Below are positions 1 through 7,813 of a stretch of 64,000 nt of DNA, one piece after another (positions within the stretch are counted from its first letter, which is position 1; each line of letters opens with the position of its first letter). This DNA is from Candidatus Obscuribacterales bacterium (GTDB taxonomy: Bacteria > Cyanobacteriota > Vampirovibrionia > Obscuribacterales > Obscuribacteraceae), in assembly GCA_020634035.1 (NCBI GenBank), contig JACKCM010000001.1:310001-374000 (forward strand). The letters run 5' to 3'. The notes under the pieces were generated by a model, which was not told where the DNA came from, made no database searches, and was given only the letters and a program-made list of their open reading frames with translations. A program made the translations under genes and the position numbers.

Positions 1-118
1 GACGAGCGTCAACTGACAGCTTTCGACTCTGGATGAGTTTCTTCCCCATTCTCTAACCCGGCGATTCGCAGCAAAACATAAGTTGCGTTTCGCCATCAAA
101 CCTAAACGGAGCAAAACC

Positions 119-565
119 ATGAATAGCACCGCTCTAATCGTCGCTCTTCTGATTCAGCTCGTCCTCGTTCTGGGGACGGCTTTCGTGTCGATGAAGTACA
201 TCGCCCCAGCGGTGACCCGCAAGGGCTTTGCCTTCAATCGCGGCTTCTGGCCGAGCATCGCCGTCATCGCACTGGCCATCTTCGGCGGAAGCTTTCTCTC
301 GAGCGCCGCAGCCAAGCTGCTGATCGGCGTCGCGCCGCACAGCATCGTCTACTTCCAGGCGTACCCGTTCTTGATGTTCGTCTGGCAGATCCTCTTCAGC
401 GCCGTCGCCATCTTCCTGGTGGCGCGGATGATGCCCGCCCTGGTCTTCGTGAAGAACTTCTTCACGGCAGTGGTCGTGGCTGCGATCAACTTCGCCTTCG
501 CGAACCTGGTCATGCTGCTGATCGGACTGGCCCTCAGCGGCATCATGTCCGTGACCGGCGGCTAA
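119..565 (+). CDS. small multi-pass membrane protein, unknown function
   Basis: 148 aa. I see about four hydrophobic segments (roughly residues 4-24, 42-62, 75-95 and 110-140) and no soluble domain, so it should sit in the cytoplasmic membrane. The ATG at 119 was chosen because CGGAG lies at 107-111 with good spacing; an in-frame ATG at 83 has no such site and would add a basic, non-membrane stretch. It is followed after a hairpin by the gene at 662 and may be co-transcribed with it. No family recognised; a function is not claimed. Confidence 0.75.
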   Translation: MNSTALIVALLIQLVLVLGTAFVSMKYIAPAVTRKGFAFNRGFWPSIAVIALAIFGGSFLSSAAAKLLIGVAPHSIVYFQAYPFLMFVWQILFSAVAIFLVARMMPALVFVKNFFTAVVVAAINFAFANLVMLLIGLALSGIMSVTGG

Positions 566-590
566 ACGCAGGACTCGGCGAGCCTTAACC

Positions 591-633
591 CCGGGCAGTC
601 AGGTACTGGCTCTGCGCCAGCCTGTCTGCCCGG
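591..633 (+). promoter_or_regulatory. intergenic GC-rich hairpin before gene 662
   Basis: CCGGGCAG (591-598) pairs with CTGCCCGG (626-633). Inside, CAGG/CCTG and TGGC/GCCA pair around a TCTGC loop. No T-tract follows, so it is not a classical terminator. It ends about 28 nt before the start at 662 and may be a processing, stability or leader element. Confidence 0.6.
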
Positions 634-661
634 TTCTCCTCCTCGAACCTGAGAGGACATC

Positions 662-1858
662 ATGATATCGAGGAAATTGATGATAACACTGTCGGCGGTG
701 GCTGCTTTGAGCGCCGTCGCTGCTTTCTTCTTGATTGACTACTCCGAGAAACCGAAGCCCCGGTTCTTCCCTGAAAAGCTGGAATTTCGGGTAGAGCTGC
801 ATGAAGACGAGGCTGTCCGGAATGTGCAATACTATCCGGACGGACTCACTCCTATGCATGCCATTGCCGACCACAAGGACGGCAAGCTCTCGGAGTATTG
901 GTACTATGATAACGGCAAGGTTCGCGAAGCGAAAACCCTGTCGGCGCCGGACGAAGAGACCGCCAAACGGCATCTCCTCAGAGAAGCGCATGTCGCCACA
1001 GATGGTGTCACCTACCAGTCCGACGTCGAGTTCTTCGACGACGGAACGAAATGGAAAGAGACCGTTCTGGTCAGCGAAGACCGCACTGAAAGAAGGGTTT
1101 TCTACCCTCTATCCGGCGCTCTGCAAAGCGATCAAAAGCTGAGCAAGATGCGCGTCGGCTGGGTCAAGACCGAAGAGAAAATCTTCAGCGAAGCGGGCTT
1201 GCTCACAAGCCTGTTCACACTTCTTGAAGACGGCTCGCGGGTCACAAAAGCTTTCGACGAAACCGGCAAGGTCACGTCGATTGTCACCTGGGATCAGTAC
1301 AGCTCTCGCTACAAGGAAGACTGGCTTTATCCCGACGGCAGTACGATTCGCCGCCACCTGGAACAAGCCGCCGACGGCACCGAGGTCAAAGAGAATCGCG
1401 AAGACGGCACCCTCGAGCGCAAGCTGAAGTGGGCCGGCGATATCGACAAGAGCGGTGTGCTGATCGTCACGCGCTACAACGGGCAAGAGCAGGAAGTGTT
1501 CGAGCAATACTTCATGTTCCGGGACGGTCAATACCGCATCTGGAACATCTCGGTGCATCGAAAAGACGGCAAAGACCTCCGCAACATCTACTTCGATAAC
1601 GGCAGCACCATCCCGACCTCCGATGTTCTCTACGACGAGAGCGATCCGGCAGCAAGGGATCGAGTGCTTCGCCAGTTCGACGAGAATGGCTTCCTGACCG
1701 AGACCAAGACCTGGCGCGGAGCGATTTCTGGAAAAGTGGAGACCTTCACTCCGAAGGACAACATTCGGGTTACAGTGCCGGATGAATATCTGGTTTTCCC
1801 GATCTACGAGAACCCTCCCCAGAAGGTGCCCTACAATCCCAATCGGGGTCCCTACTGA
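662..1858 (+). CDS. membrane-anchored repeat protein (YwqK/MORN-like motifs)
   Basis: 398 aa. An N-terminal hydrophobic segment (residues about 6-25) anchors or exports a hydrophilic body. The body carries recurring aromatic-x-x-D/N-G units (YYPDG, YYDNG, FFDDG, LYPDG, YFDNG, QFDENG), the pattern of MORN-variant repeats found in YwqK-type antitoxin proteins. SD GAGAGGA lies just upstream of the ATG. The C-terminus is proline-rich (NPPQ, PYNPNRGPY). It is followed by a strong terminator at 1881. The fold assignment rests on the repeat pattern only; no partner toxin is visible beside it, and a role in cell-surface binding is equally possible. Confidence 0.7.
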   Translation: MISRKLMITLSAVAALSAVAAFFLIDYSEKPKPRFFPEKLEFRVELHEDEAVRNVQYYPDGLTPMHAIADHKDGKLSEYWYYDNGKVREAKTLSAPDEETAKRHLLREAHVATDGVTYQSDVEFFDDGTKWKETVLVSEDRTERRVFYPLSGALQSDQKLSKMRVGWVKTEEKIFSEAGLLTSLFTLLEDGSRVTKAFDETGKVTSIVTWDQYSSRYKEDWLYPDGSTIRRHLEQAADGTEVKENREDGTLERKLKWAGDIDKSGVLIVTRYNGQEQEVFEQYFMFRDGQYRIWNISVHRKDGKDLRNIYFDNGSTIPTSDVLYDESDPAARDRVLRQFDENGFLTETKTWRGAISGKVETFTPKDNIRVTVPDEYLVFPIYENPPQKVPYNPNRGPY

Positions 1859-1880
1859 TTCCGAACTGACTTTGTTAGGA

Positions 1881-1935
1881 GCGCGGATGCCATCAGCCTA
1901 TCGGCAGATTGGTATCCGCGTTTCTTTTTTCCTTC
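1881..1935 (+). terminator. intrinsic terminator of gene 662
   Basis: GCGCGGATGCC (1881-1891) pairs with GGTATCCGCG (1911-1920) and is followed by TTTCTTTTTTCC. It lies 22 bp after the stop codon. The 15-bp palindromic motif follows at 1943. Confidence 0.85.
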
Positions 1936-1942
1936 TCTTTCT

Positions 1943-1957
1943 ACTGCTTCTTATAGT
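1943..1957. repeat. terminator-associated AT palindrome, copy 1
   Basis: ACTGCTTCTTATAGT. It fits the right arm of A(C/T)TATnnnnnATAGT fully and the left arm partly. It begins about 12 bp after the T-tract of the terminator at 1881. Confidence 0.5.
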
Positions 1958-2444
1958 TATTAGCTTTTTGTTCAAACCTGAATCGGACACAAGAAATTGC
2001 TTCTACAAAATGGAAAGAGAGGAGATTCGTTCCTATTGCCCCGCACACGCTTGACATCCCTGTTGCGAACAACTTTACAGGAAGCTCGCATAGCTGGGAT
2101 AGCAACGGAGAAACAGCTATCAAAATCAACCAAATTCGCGTCTGAGGACAGGTTTCAGAACTTTATGACTGTCAGAAGTTGTTTAAGCTCTTTAATTCGT
2201 CTTGAAGTCAGAACAAGAAATGCACGAAGTTTCCAATATTGTTTCCCGACGTTTTATACAGTGCTCCTCCTCAACTGACCTGAGAACATAGCAAAACCAA
2301 AAGCTCATGAACACGCATCTAATATGCGCGAAAGTCTCACGTCCATAAGGAGTAAGCACAGGTTTTCGGAAGAGTTACAGGTGTCTCTCTTCCCGACCAC
2401 CTCCGGTCATAAACCATAACTCTGTACCAGAGGAATGAAAAACC
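1958..2444. other. gene-free stretch
   Basis: About 490 bp with no convincing ORF. Near its end TCGG-AAGAG (2366-2374) can pair with CTCTT-CCGA (2387-2396), a hairpin in the presumed leader of the gene at 2445. SD AGAGGAA is at about 2430. The promoter of gene 2445 must lie here, but no clear -35/-10 pair was seen. Confidence 0.5.
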
Positions 2445-3929
2445 ATGTCAGATCAACCTGAAAACGAAGACCGCGTCGACGGCGTTGAAGGAACTCAACC
2501 CACCGATGCCGGCGCCTCGCCCAGCGAGACGCCGAAGAAAAAGCGTTTTGCCTGGTTTCGCGGGCGATCGCTGAAGTTCTGGTTCCGGACTCTGCTGCTT
2601 CTTGTCCTGGCTTATGTGGTGCTGGTGCCTTTCGCCCGACCGCTCCTGGTGATGGCCTGGTCGGTCATGCCGCTCATCGTTCTGCCTCTCGTCGGCATCC
2701 CGTTCGGCATCTACCTGCTGCGGCGCAACTGGCGCAAATGCGGCACCGCGATGGTAATCCTGACGATTCTGGCAACAGGAGCAGTGACCGCCGGCAACTT
2801 CACCGGCTGGTTCGTCGAAAGCCAGATCGCCTCGTTCATCCATCCCCAGGCAATCACGAAGATGCCGACGACCATCAACAACCGGATCATCGCCCGTCCA
2901 ACGGCGCTGCACTATGCCGAGAACTCCAACTCGGATAACCGGCTGAGAATCGGTCGCCCCCACATCCTCACCGACCTGAAGACCGACACCATGTACTGGC
3001 AGGTCCCCCTGCATTACACGGTCTGGTACGGCGAGATCTTCGGCTCCACCGGCGGTATCGTTCGCGTCAACGCGGCGGACACTGGCCAGGATGCCAAAAC
3101 CATGGACAACAGCGGCTTCCTCTTCGGTGACGAAAGCTGGGTTGCCAAAGCGATGTTCGCCTGGTTCCATCCGCTCTCGGATCCTGCCGAAGTGGTCTAC
3201 TGGCAGAACGACGACGGCTCCTGGTCGTTGCTCGTCTCTTACGTGACCTACAAGCCGACCATCGCCGGCGTCATGATTCCCAAGATCGGCGGCGTCATGG
3301 AGATCAGCCAGTACGGCATCCCCTCGAACCATTCGGTCGAAGATGCTGCTGCCAAGTTTCCGGGTGCCGCTCTCTTCCCAGAAGAGCTCGGACGGAAGTA
3401 TGCCCAGTCCTACGCCAAATACAAGCACGGACTGCTCAACTACTTCGTCACCCAGAAGGACATCTTGATGCTGTCCGAAGACCCGAGCCTCCCGGCCGAA
3501 GAGACCGGTGGCAACAACCTGCCCCACTACATCGAGTTTGAAGGTCTCGGTCTGCAGCTCATCGCCCCCATGGAGCCGAACGGCAAGACCAGCGCCGCCA
3601 TGAAAGAGGTGCTCTTCTTCGACGGTGTCACAGGAGCGGCTCGCTCGCTCGAAGTGAAGGATTCGCAGGGCAGGGTGCTGAACGGACCACGTCAGGCTCG
3701 GACCAACGTCCACAAAGCCGACAACCAGGCAGACTGGCCTGACTTCGCGTCTCTGGAGCCGAAGCTGATCGCCAAAGGCGACCAGCGCTTCTGGCTCTTC
3801 ACCGTCAACCGGAAGGGTGACGAGCAGCACGCCTTCGTGATGCTCGTGCTGGTGAACGGCTACACCCTCGACGCCAAGAAGTTTGATTCCGACGAAGCCC
3901 TGAAGCAGTATCTGGACTCGCTCCAGTAA
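2445..3929 (+). CDS. membrane protein with large extracytoplasmic domain
   Basis: 494 aa. A polar, basic N-terminal tail of about 40 residues is followed by three transmembrane segments (about 44-65, 69-92 and 100-120). A roughly 370-residue domain then probably faces outward. That domain carries aromatic/acidic motifs: W-x-VPL, G-GIVRVNAAD, DPAEVVYW, NDDGSW. The same order of motifs occurs in the 612-aa protein at 13630-15468 (WVAPL, GYVMVSANDY, a Y-x-FELNDEGEPHW stretch, VINPVNGEMKEYGI), so the two look like distant homologues. SD GAGGAA precedes the ATG. Family and function unknown. Confidence 0.75.
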   Translation: MSDQPENEDRVDGVEGTQPTDAGASPSETPKKKRFAWFRGRSLKFWFRTLLLLVLAYVVLVPFARPLLVMAWSVMPLIVLPLVGIPFGIYLLRRNWRKCGTAMVILTILATGAVTAGNFTGWFVESQIASFIHPQAITKMPTTINNRIIARPTALHYAENSNSDNRLRIGRPHILTDLKTDTMYWQVPLHYTVWYGEIFGSTGGIVRVNAADTGQDAKTMDNSGFLFGDESWVAKAMFAWFHPLSDPAEVVYWQNDDGSWSLLVSYVTYKPTIAGVMIPKIGGVMEISQYGIPSNHSVEDAAAKFPGAALFPEELGRKYAQSYAKYKHGLLNYFVTQKDILMLSEDPSLPAEETGGNNLPHYIEFEGLGLQLIAPMEPNGKTSAAMKEVLFFDGVTGAARSLEVKDSQGRVLNGPRQARTNVHKADNQADWPDFASLEPKLIAKGDQRFWLFTVNRKGDEQHAFVMLVLVNGYTLDAKKFDSDEALKQYLDSLQ

Positions 3930-3960
3930 ATACTCGGGCTTCCTCGACTTACGCAGAGGC

Positions 3961-3995
3961 TCAGACCCACAGGCATGGAAGCCTGTTGGGTCTGA
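3961..3995 (+). promoter_or_regulatory. strong intergenic hairpin upstream of NUDIX gene
   Basis: TCAGACCCA-CAGGC (3961-3974) pairs with GCCTG-T-TGGGTCTGA (3981-3995), a 14-bp stem with one bulge. No T-tract follows. It stands 31 bp after the stop of gene 2445. Confidence 0.65.
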
Positions 3996-4012
3996 TGCCG
4001 ATTTCGACCCTG

Positions 4013-4034
4013 GCTCACTCTTACCAGAGTGAGC
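4013..4034 (+). promoter_or_regulatory. SD-sequestering hairpin before NUDIX gene
   Basis: GCTCACTCT (4013-4021) and AGAGTGAGC (4026-4034) form a perfect 9-bp stem with loop TACC. The only SD-like bases for the ATG at 4040 (GAG in AGAGTGAG) lie inside the right arm, so the folded RNA would hide the ribosome-binding site. Confidence 0.6.
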
Positions 4035-4039
4035 TGCCT

Positions 4040-4795
4040 ATGACTAATGAGGTAATAGTCGTGACCCCCTTAGAAATCTTAGTGGTAGCAGCTCCTGCAA
4101 TCGTTCTGGGTTACCTGGGCAACAGTCGCCTGGGAATTCGACGCGCAATAATCGGCTGCATCATCTTTGTTTGCCTCTGGTTTTTGAGCCTCACGCCAAC
4201 TCTGGACAAAGCCGTCACGGTGCTACTGGTAGTGGCACTGGGCTTCTGCTCCGGTCTGTTCTTTCCGCTGGCAAAGCGAAAAGCTCCGTCCGGACCGATT
4301 CGCTTCAGATATTGCCCGAACTGTTCTTCCAGGCTGGAGAGCAGACAAATAGACGGCAACATGCTGGATGCTTGCCCGAGTTGCGATTTCGTACACTGGA
4401 ACAACCCGATCACAGTTGGGGTAATTGTCATCCCGAGTGGTGACGGAATCGTTCTGGTGAAACGAGGCAATCCACCCAAGAAAGGCATGTGGGCTCTACC
4501 GGGCGGCTTCGGCAACCCGAATGAGTGTCCGCACAACACAGCAGTGCGCGAAGCGCTGGAGGAGACCAGTCTGGTCGTAGAGATCGACCGCCTCCTCACA
4601 GTGATGGGCACACCGGACTGCAACCAGACTATCGTTTTCTATCTCGCCAAACCGGTGAACGAGTCTCCGGTGGCTGACAGCGATGCCCTGGAAGCGAAAG
4701 TGTTCCCTCTCGATGCACTGCCGGAGATCGCCTTCGAAACCCATGCTCAGATCATTGCAGAGTGGGCAAGAAGCCGCTCTGCAAAGAATTCCTGA
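4040..4795 (+). CDS. membrane-anchored NUDIX hydrolase with zinc ribbon
   Basis: 251 aa. Up to three hydrophobic segments (about 8-27, 35-52 and 58-77) precede a zinc ribbon (CPNC at 92-95, CPSC at 112-115). The Nudix box spans residues 156-178: G156, E162, R170-E171, E174-E175, with the usual glycine at the penultimate position replaced by S177. The ribbon-Nudix order recalls NudC-type NADH/NAD-cap pyrophosphatases, but the full NudC signature was not confirmed and the substrate is open. The membrane part is unusual for the family. The start at 4040 avoids a 5' extension that would run through the hairpin at 4013. Confidence 0.85.
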   Translation: MTNEVIVVTPLEILVVAAPAIVLGYLGNSRLGIRRAIIGCIIFVCLWFLSLTPTLDKAVTVLLVVALGFCSGLFFPLAKRKAPSGPIRFRYCPNCSSRLESRQIDGNMLDACPSCDFVHWNNPITVGVIVIPSGDGIVLVKRGNPPKKGMWALPGGFGNPNECPHNTAVREALEETSLVVEIDRLLTVMGTPDCNQTIVFYLAKPVNESPVADSDALEAKVFPLDALPEIAFETHAQIIAEWARSRSAKNS

Positions 4796-4809
4796 CCACC
4801 GAGGGAGCC

Positions 4810-4839
4810 TCGCGATCGCCTGTCCAAGGCGCATCGCGA
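4810..4839 (+). promoter_or_regulatory. intergenic hairpin before gene 4878
   Basis: TCGCGATCGCC (4810-4820) pairs with GGCG-C-ATCGCGA (4828-4839), 11 bp, loop TGTCCAA. No T-tract. It ends about 25 nt before the SD TAAGGAG. Confidence 0.6.
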
Positions 4840-4877
4840 TGGCATCCCATCGATGAAATCTTCTGTAAGGAGACCAG

Positions 4878-5348
4878 ATGACAAAGTCGAAAATTATCCT
4901 TATCGGAATCGCTTTGATTGCTTTGCTGGTAGGCGGAAGTCTCTGGCAAAAGAGTGTGACTCCGGCCAAGAACGCGGCATACCAGAAGACCGTGACCTCC
5001 CTGATGCCCTACTCCCCGGAGTGGAAACTCCAGAACGGAGAAGACGCCCTCCTGGTCATCATCTACCTTCCGGGTACGGGAGTGGAGAACGACCAGCTCA
5101 AGCTCTTCACCGACCTGGCAAAGAGCTATCAAGGCAAGGTCAAGTTCGCTTCGCTGGATCTCACCTATCAACATCCGAGCTATAGCAACGCACCCTATGC
5201 CACCGTTTACGGTGTCAAAGAGTCACCGACCTATATCTTGCTTCGCAAGGGAGAAAGCGCCTACCACAGACACTCCGGAGCCATGACCGCCGGAGAACTC
5301 TCCGCCTTCATCGACTTCGGTCTGACGAACGCGCCGCCCAACCCTTGA
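4878..5348 (+). CDS. membrane-anchored thioredoxin-fold protein without CxxC
   Basis: 156 aa. An N-terminal signal anchor (about residues 5-22) is followed by a domain with thioredoxin-like order: a strand (ALLVIIYLPG), a helix (DQLKLFTDLAKSYQGK), a strand (VKFASLDLTYQ), then the ESPTYILLRKGE segment resembling the cis-Pro region, and a C-terminal helix ending SAFIDFGL. The usual active-site CxxC after the first strand is absent (PGTGVE instead), so it is probably not a redox enzyme and may act in binding or scaffolding. SD TAAGGAG precedes the ATG. The fold call is from pattern only. Confidence 0.7.
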   Translation: MTKSKIILIGIALIALLVGGSLWQKSVTPAKNAAYQKTVTSLMPYSPEWKLQNGEDALLVIIYLPGTGVENDQLKLFTDLAKSYQGKVKFASLDLTYQHPSYSNAPYATVYGVKESPTYILLRKGESAYHRHSGAMTAGELSAFIDFGLTNAPPNP

Positions 5349-5353
5349 GTTTG

Positions 5354-5368
5354 AACGGACAAACCGTT
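5354..5368 (+). promoter_or_regulatory. small intergenic hairpin
   Basis: AACGG (5354-5358) pairs with CCGTT (5364-5368), loop ACAAA, directly after the stop of gene 4878. Short and without T-tract. Confidence 0.35.
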
Positions 5369-5416
5369 ACCAACCAATAAATTCAATCACGAACAAAATC
5401 AACAAGGAGAAATTGA

Positions 5417-5734
5417 ATGATCGAACGTGCAAGCGCAATCCTGGACAACCGCAAAGGCAAAACGCGGAAGGTATTCACCTCCGCCGGTCCCAAGGACGTC
5501 TACGTGAAACTGCTGAGCGACTGTGACACTTCCTTCTCTGTGCTGATGACCCCTCTCATGAAGTTCGGCTCGTCCGACTATCTGATTGAGGTCACCTTCG
5601 AGAACGGCACTGTCACCGGCTTCCGCAACCTCTTCGGCGAGATGCCGTCCTGGGCCAACGAAACTACCGATTGGTCCCAGGTCGAGGCTCTCTACGGAGC
5701 GAATCTGATCGCCTATCCGGGCATGTCGTTCTGA
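5417..5734 (+). CDS. small soluble protein, unknown
   Basis: 105 aa with no signal peptide or membrane segment. SD AAGGAG lies at 5405-5410, 6 bp before the ATG. The sequence alternates strand-like stretches (KVFTSAG, DVYVKLL, YLIEVTFENGTVTGFRNLF), suggesting a small beta-rich fold. It stands in a same-strand run with genes 4878 and 5825. I do not recognise a family. Confidence 0.7.
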   Translation: MIERASAILDNRKGKTRKVFTSAGPKDVYVKLLSDCDTSFSVLMTPLMKFGSSDYLIEVTFENGTVTGFRNLFGEMPSWANETTDWSQVEALYGANLIAYPGMSF

Positions 5735-5764
5735 CACCGGATGCGTTCTTTTAACTGACGAGCG

Positions 5765-5804
5765 AGTAAGGTGGAGCGCCTGAAGCCAGGCCTCTGCTTT
5801 ACTT
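5765..5804 (+). promoter_or_regulatory. intergenic hairpin before isochorismatase-like gene
   Basis: GAG-C-GCCTG (5774-5782) pairs with CAGGC-CTC (5787-5794), loop AAGC. The stem is extended by AGTAA/TTACT. No T-tract; the next start is 5825. Confidence 0.5.
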
Positions 5805-5824
5805 GCTGATATCGGGGGTTTGAA

Positions 5825-6346
5825 ATGCAACCTGACATATCCACACTTCCCTTGCTGGGGCTGGAGGCATATCCGGACACCACGCTTGTGGTCGTGGATA
5901 TGCAGACCCGGTCAAAAGCAGCCAATGATTCAAGCACCATCGCAGAAGTCGAGGCTCTGATAGACCTCGCCATCAAAATGCGCTGGGCAATTGTTTTTCT
6001 GGAGATCAAGAACGATTTCGAGGACTACGGACCGACGCTTCCACAGCTTATGGAGGCGGTCGAAAACTATCCGCGAAAAACTCTATTGGTCAAACCAGAA
6101 AAGGATGGTTCTCATCTTATCGCGAAGGCCTGTAACGAAGCATCCTTCGACACCGCAAGATTCATACTCTGCGGAGTCAATCTGGATGCCTGTGTAGTCT
6201 TCACAGCGAACGGTCTCGCCAGAGAATTTCCGGTGAGCGAAATTGACATTGCCGTTCAGGCATGCAATTCCGAGAACCCGTTTATGTGGGATACCTGGGC
6301 AGCTTTTGTCGCTCATTCCCAGATCAGACTTGTTTCCACAGGCTAG
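5825..6346 (+). CDS. isochorismatase-like cysteine hydrolase
   Basis: 173 aa, the usual size for this fold. Catalytic residues are visible in order: Asp in VVVDMQ (D25), Lys in LVKPEKDGS (K90 or K93), and the nucleophile Cys in GVNLDACVVFTA (C123). The family hydrolyses amides or esters such as nicotinamide, biuret or isochorismate; the substrate here cannot be told. Start ATG with weak SD GGGGG. It is the last gene of the first plus-strand run and is followed by a palindromic motif at 6419. Confidence 0.85.
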   Translation: MQPDISTLPLLGLEAYPDTTLVVVDMQTRSKAANDSSTIAEVEALIDLAIKMRWAIVFLEIKNDFEDYGPTLPQLMEAVENYPRKTLLVKPEKDGSHLIAKACNEASFDTARFILCGVNLDACVVFTANGLAREFPVSEIDIAVQACNSENPFMWDTWAAFVAHSQIRLVSTG

Positions 6347-6399
6347 CCCTGAGTTTATAAAGAAGATGGTCTCGACTAGCCGTTTGTGCTCGAGGCTTT

Positions 6400-6413
6400 C
6401 TTCGTTAACGAAG
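6400..6413. other. short palindrome at the end of gene 5825
   Basis: CTTCGTTAACGAAG is a perfect 14-nt palindrome (5-bp stem, TTAA loop) about 55 bp after the stop. It could be the terminator hairpin, but the following CTTCTAC is only a poor T-tract. Confidence 0.35.
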
Positions 6414-6418
6414 CTTCT

Positions 6419-6433
6419 ACTATTTAATTTAGT
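6419..6433. repeat. terminator-associated AT palindrome, copy 2
   Basis: ACTATTTAATTTAGT, arms ACTA/TAGT. It lies between the co-directional genes 5825 and 6503, directly after the palindrome at 6400. Confidence 0.6.
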
Positions 6434-6502
6434 AATTTTCTCACAGATAAAACCGATAGGTTAAAATACCATTCCGAAGATCAACCAGCCGGAGCCCATG
6501 CA

Positions 6503-7813
6503 TTGACAGCCAGACCTACCATACATAACCACTACCTGCCTCTGATAGCGCTATTTCTTATCGCCTTGAATCTCTGCTCCTGCCAGGCAGCCTTCGCCGG
6601 TCCCTTCCGCATTGCCTCCGCCCGCGACTACAAGGTCTATTTCGCGACCACCAGACTGAATGAAAGTCGATCAAATACCTACCCAGTCTATAACGGAAAA
6701 CGCCATATAGACCTTGGCCACGGCTCGATAGAATATGGCTTTGCCAAACTGAAACGTCCAGCACTGCTCCAAAACGTAGAAGATTCAAGAAGTTTCGCCG
6801 AATTCAAAGCTCGATTGAAAATAAACGATCAAGCCTGGAGCACCACAGCCGTATCGGATATAACCGGCATGGACAAACAATCTTTTCAGAATACCATCAG
6901 GAACTGGAGAGGAATCATCTGTATCTTCGTCCATGGATATGATGAAAATTTCAATGACTCCCTCAGGGACACAGCCATAGTCGGCAGCGAGCTGGACAAA
7001 AAAAGCAACGAAGTACTGCCTGTTCTTTTCTCCTGGCCTTCTCTAGACAAGACGACTGAATATGCCGCTGACGAGGCAAATCTGGATTGGAGCAAAGCCC
7101 CATTCAGACAGTTCATAGAAGAGATAGCACGGATAAAAAATCCGAGCGCTAAACTATATTTGGTGGCACACAGCCTGGGCAGTCGCTTGGCATTCGATCT
7201 AACTGACAGCGCCAGCCTTTATGCCGATCGCGCCATAGACAAGCTCGTACTCTCCTCGTCCGATATGGACTATCACATGGCTCTCCAGAAAAAAGATCTC
7301 CTCGAGAGTATAACCAGAGATATGGTCTATGTGATGGTCTCGGACAGGGATGGTCCCTTAATCACCTCCCAGCTACTACATGGCTCCCCGCGCCTGGGTC
7401 GCCCCTTTGATCCACCGAATATCTCTACTCAAAATCGAACCACAACAGCCCCCAAGCAGTCCTTCTGGAAAGGGCTTTTACAAGAAGCAGTCGATATGCT
7501 GGCACCGGACAGCACTGATGAGAATACACCGGAGGTGGGAGAATGGCTGAAAAACGGCTACACGAAAGAGAGTGAATTCGGCAATCGCAGTCGCCTCTAC
7601 GACGTGACCGAACTGGTTACCGCAGACCTCGGGCATCGTATTGCCTGGCCTGTTATAACCTCTCTGCTGGCAGAAGGCGACAGTCTCTATCCTCTGGGAA
7701 CGAGAGTGGTGTTTAAAAAACCGGACCGACTGATTCTGGAACAATCTAATGGAAAGCCCTCGATTTTATTCCGCTTTCACAGAGTCACCATGGATCGATT
7801 CGGAATCAAATAG
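6503..7813 (+). CDS. exported alpha/beta hydrolase (DUF900-like)
   Basis: 436 aa from a TTG at 6503 with GGAGC upstream; the nearby ATG at 6498 is closed at once by TGA. A hydrophobic N-terminus (about residues 12-30) ends in a cysteine-containing stretch (LCSC, then AFAG), so it is exported and perhaps a lipoprotein. The body has the DUF900 marks: VYFATTR, the oxyanion-region VHGYDENF, the nucleophile elbow AHSLGSR and the strand LVLSSSDMD. The substrate is unknown. Its last 48 bp overlap the 3' end of the convergent antiporter gene. Confidence 0.8.
   Translation: MTARPTIHNHYLPLIALFLIALNLCSCQAAFAGPFRIASARDYKVYFATTRLNESRSNTYPVYNGKRHIDLGHGSIEYGFAKLKRPALLQNVEDSRSFAEFKARLKINDQAWSTTAVSDITGMDKQSFQNTIRNWRGIICIFVHGYDENFNDSLRDTAIVGSELDKKSNEVLPVLFSWPSLDKTTEYAADEANLDWSKAPFRQFIEEIARIKNPSAKLYLVAHSLGSRLAFDLTDSASLYADRAIDKLVLSSSDMDYHMALQKKDLLESITRDMVYVMVSDRDGPLITSQLLHGSPRLGRPFDPPNISTQNRTTTAPKQSFWKGLLQEAVDMLAPDSTDENTPEVGEWLKNGYTKESEFGNRSRLYDVTELVTADLGHRIAWPVITSLLAEGDSLYPLGTRVVFKKPDRLILEQSNGKPSILFRFHRVTMDRFGIK

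Noticed and set aside
1887..2054. 55-aa ORF with TAGGAG and a hydrophobic stretch
   Set aside because: The sequence is explained by the terminator hairpin (1881-1920), its T-tract and the palindrome at 1943; the T-tract produces the apparent Phe/Leu segment.
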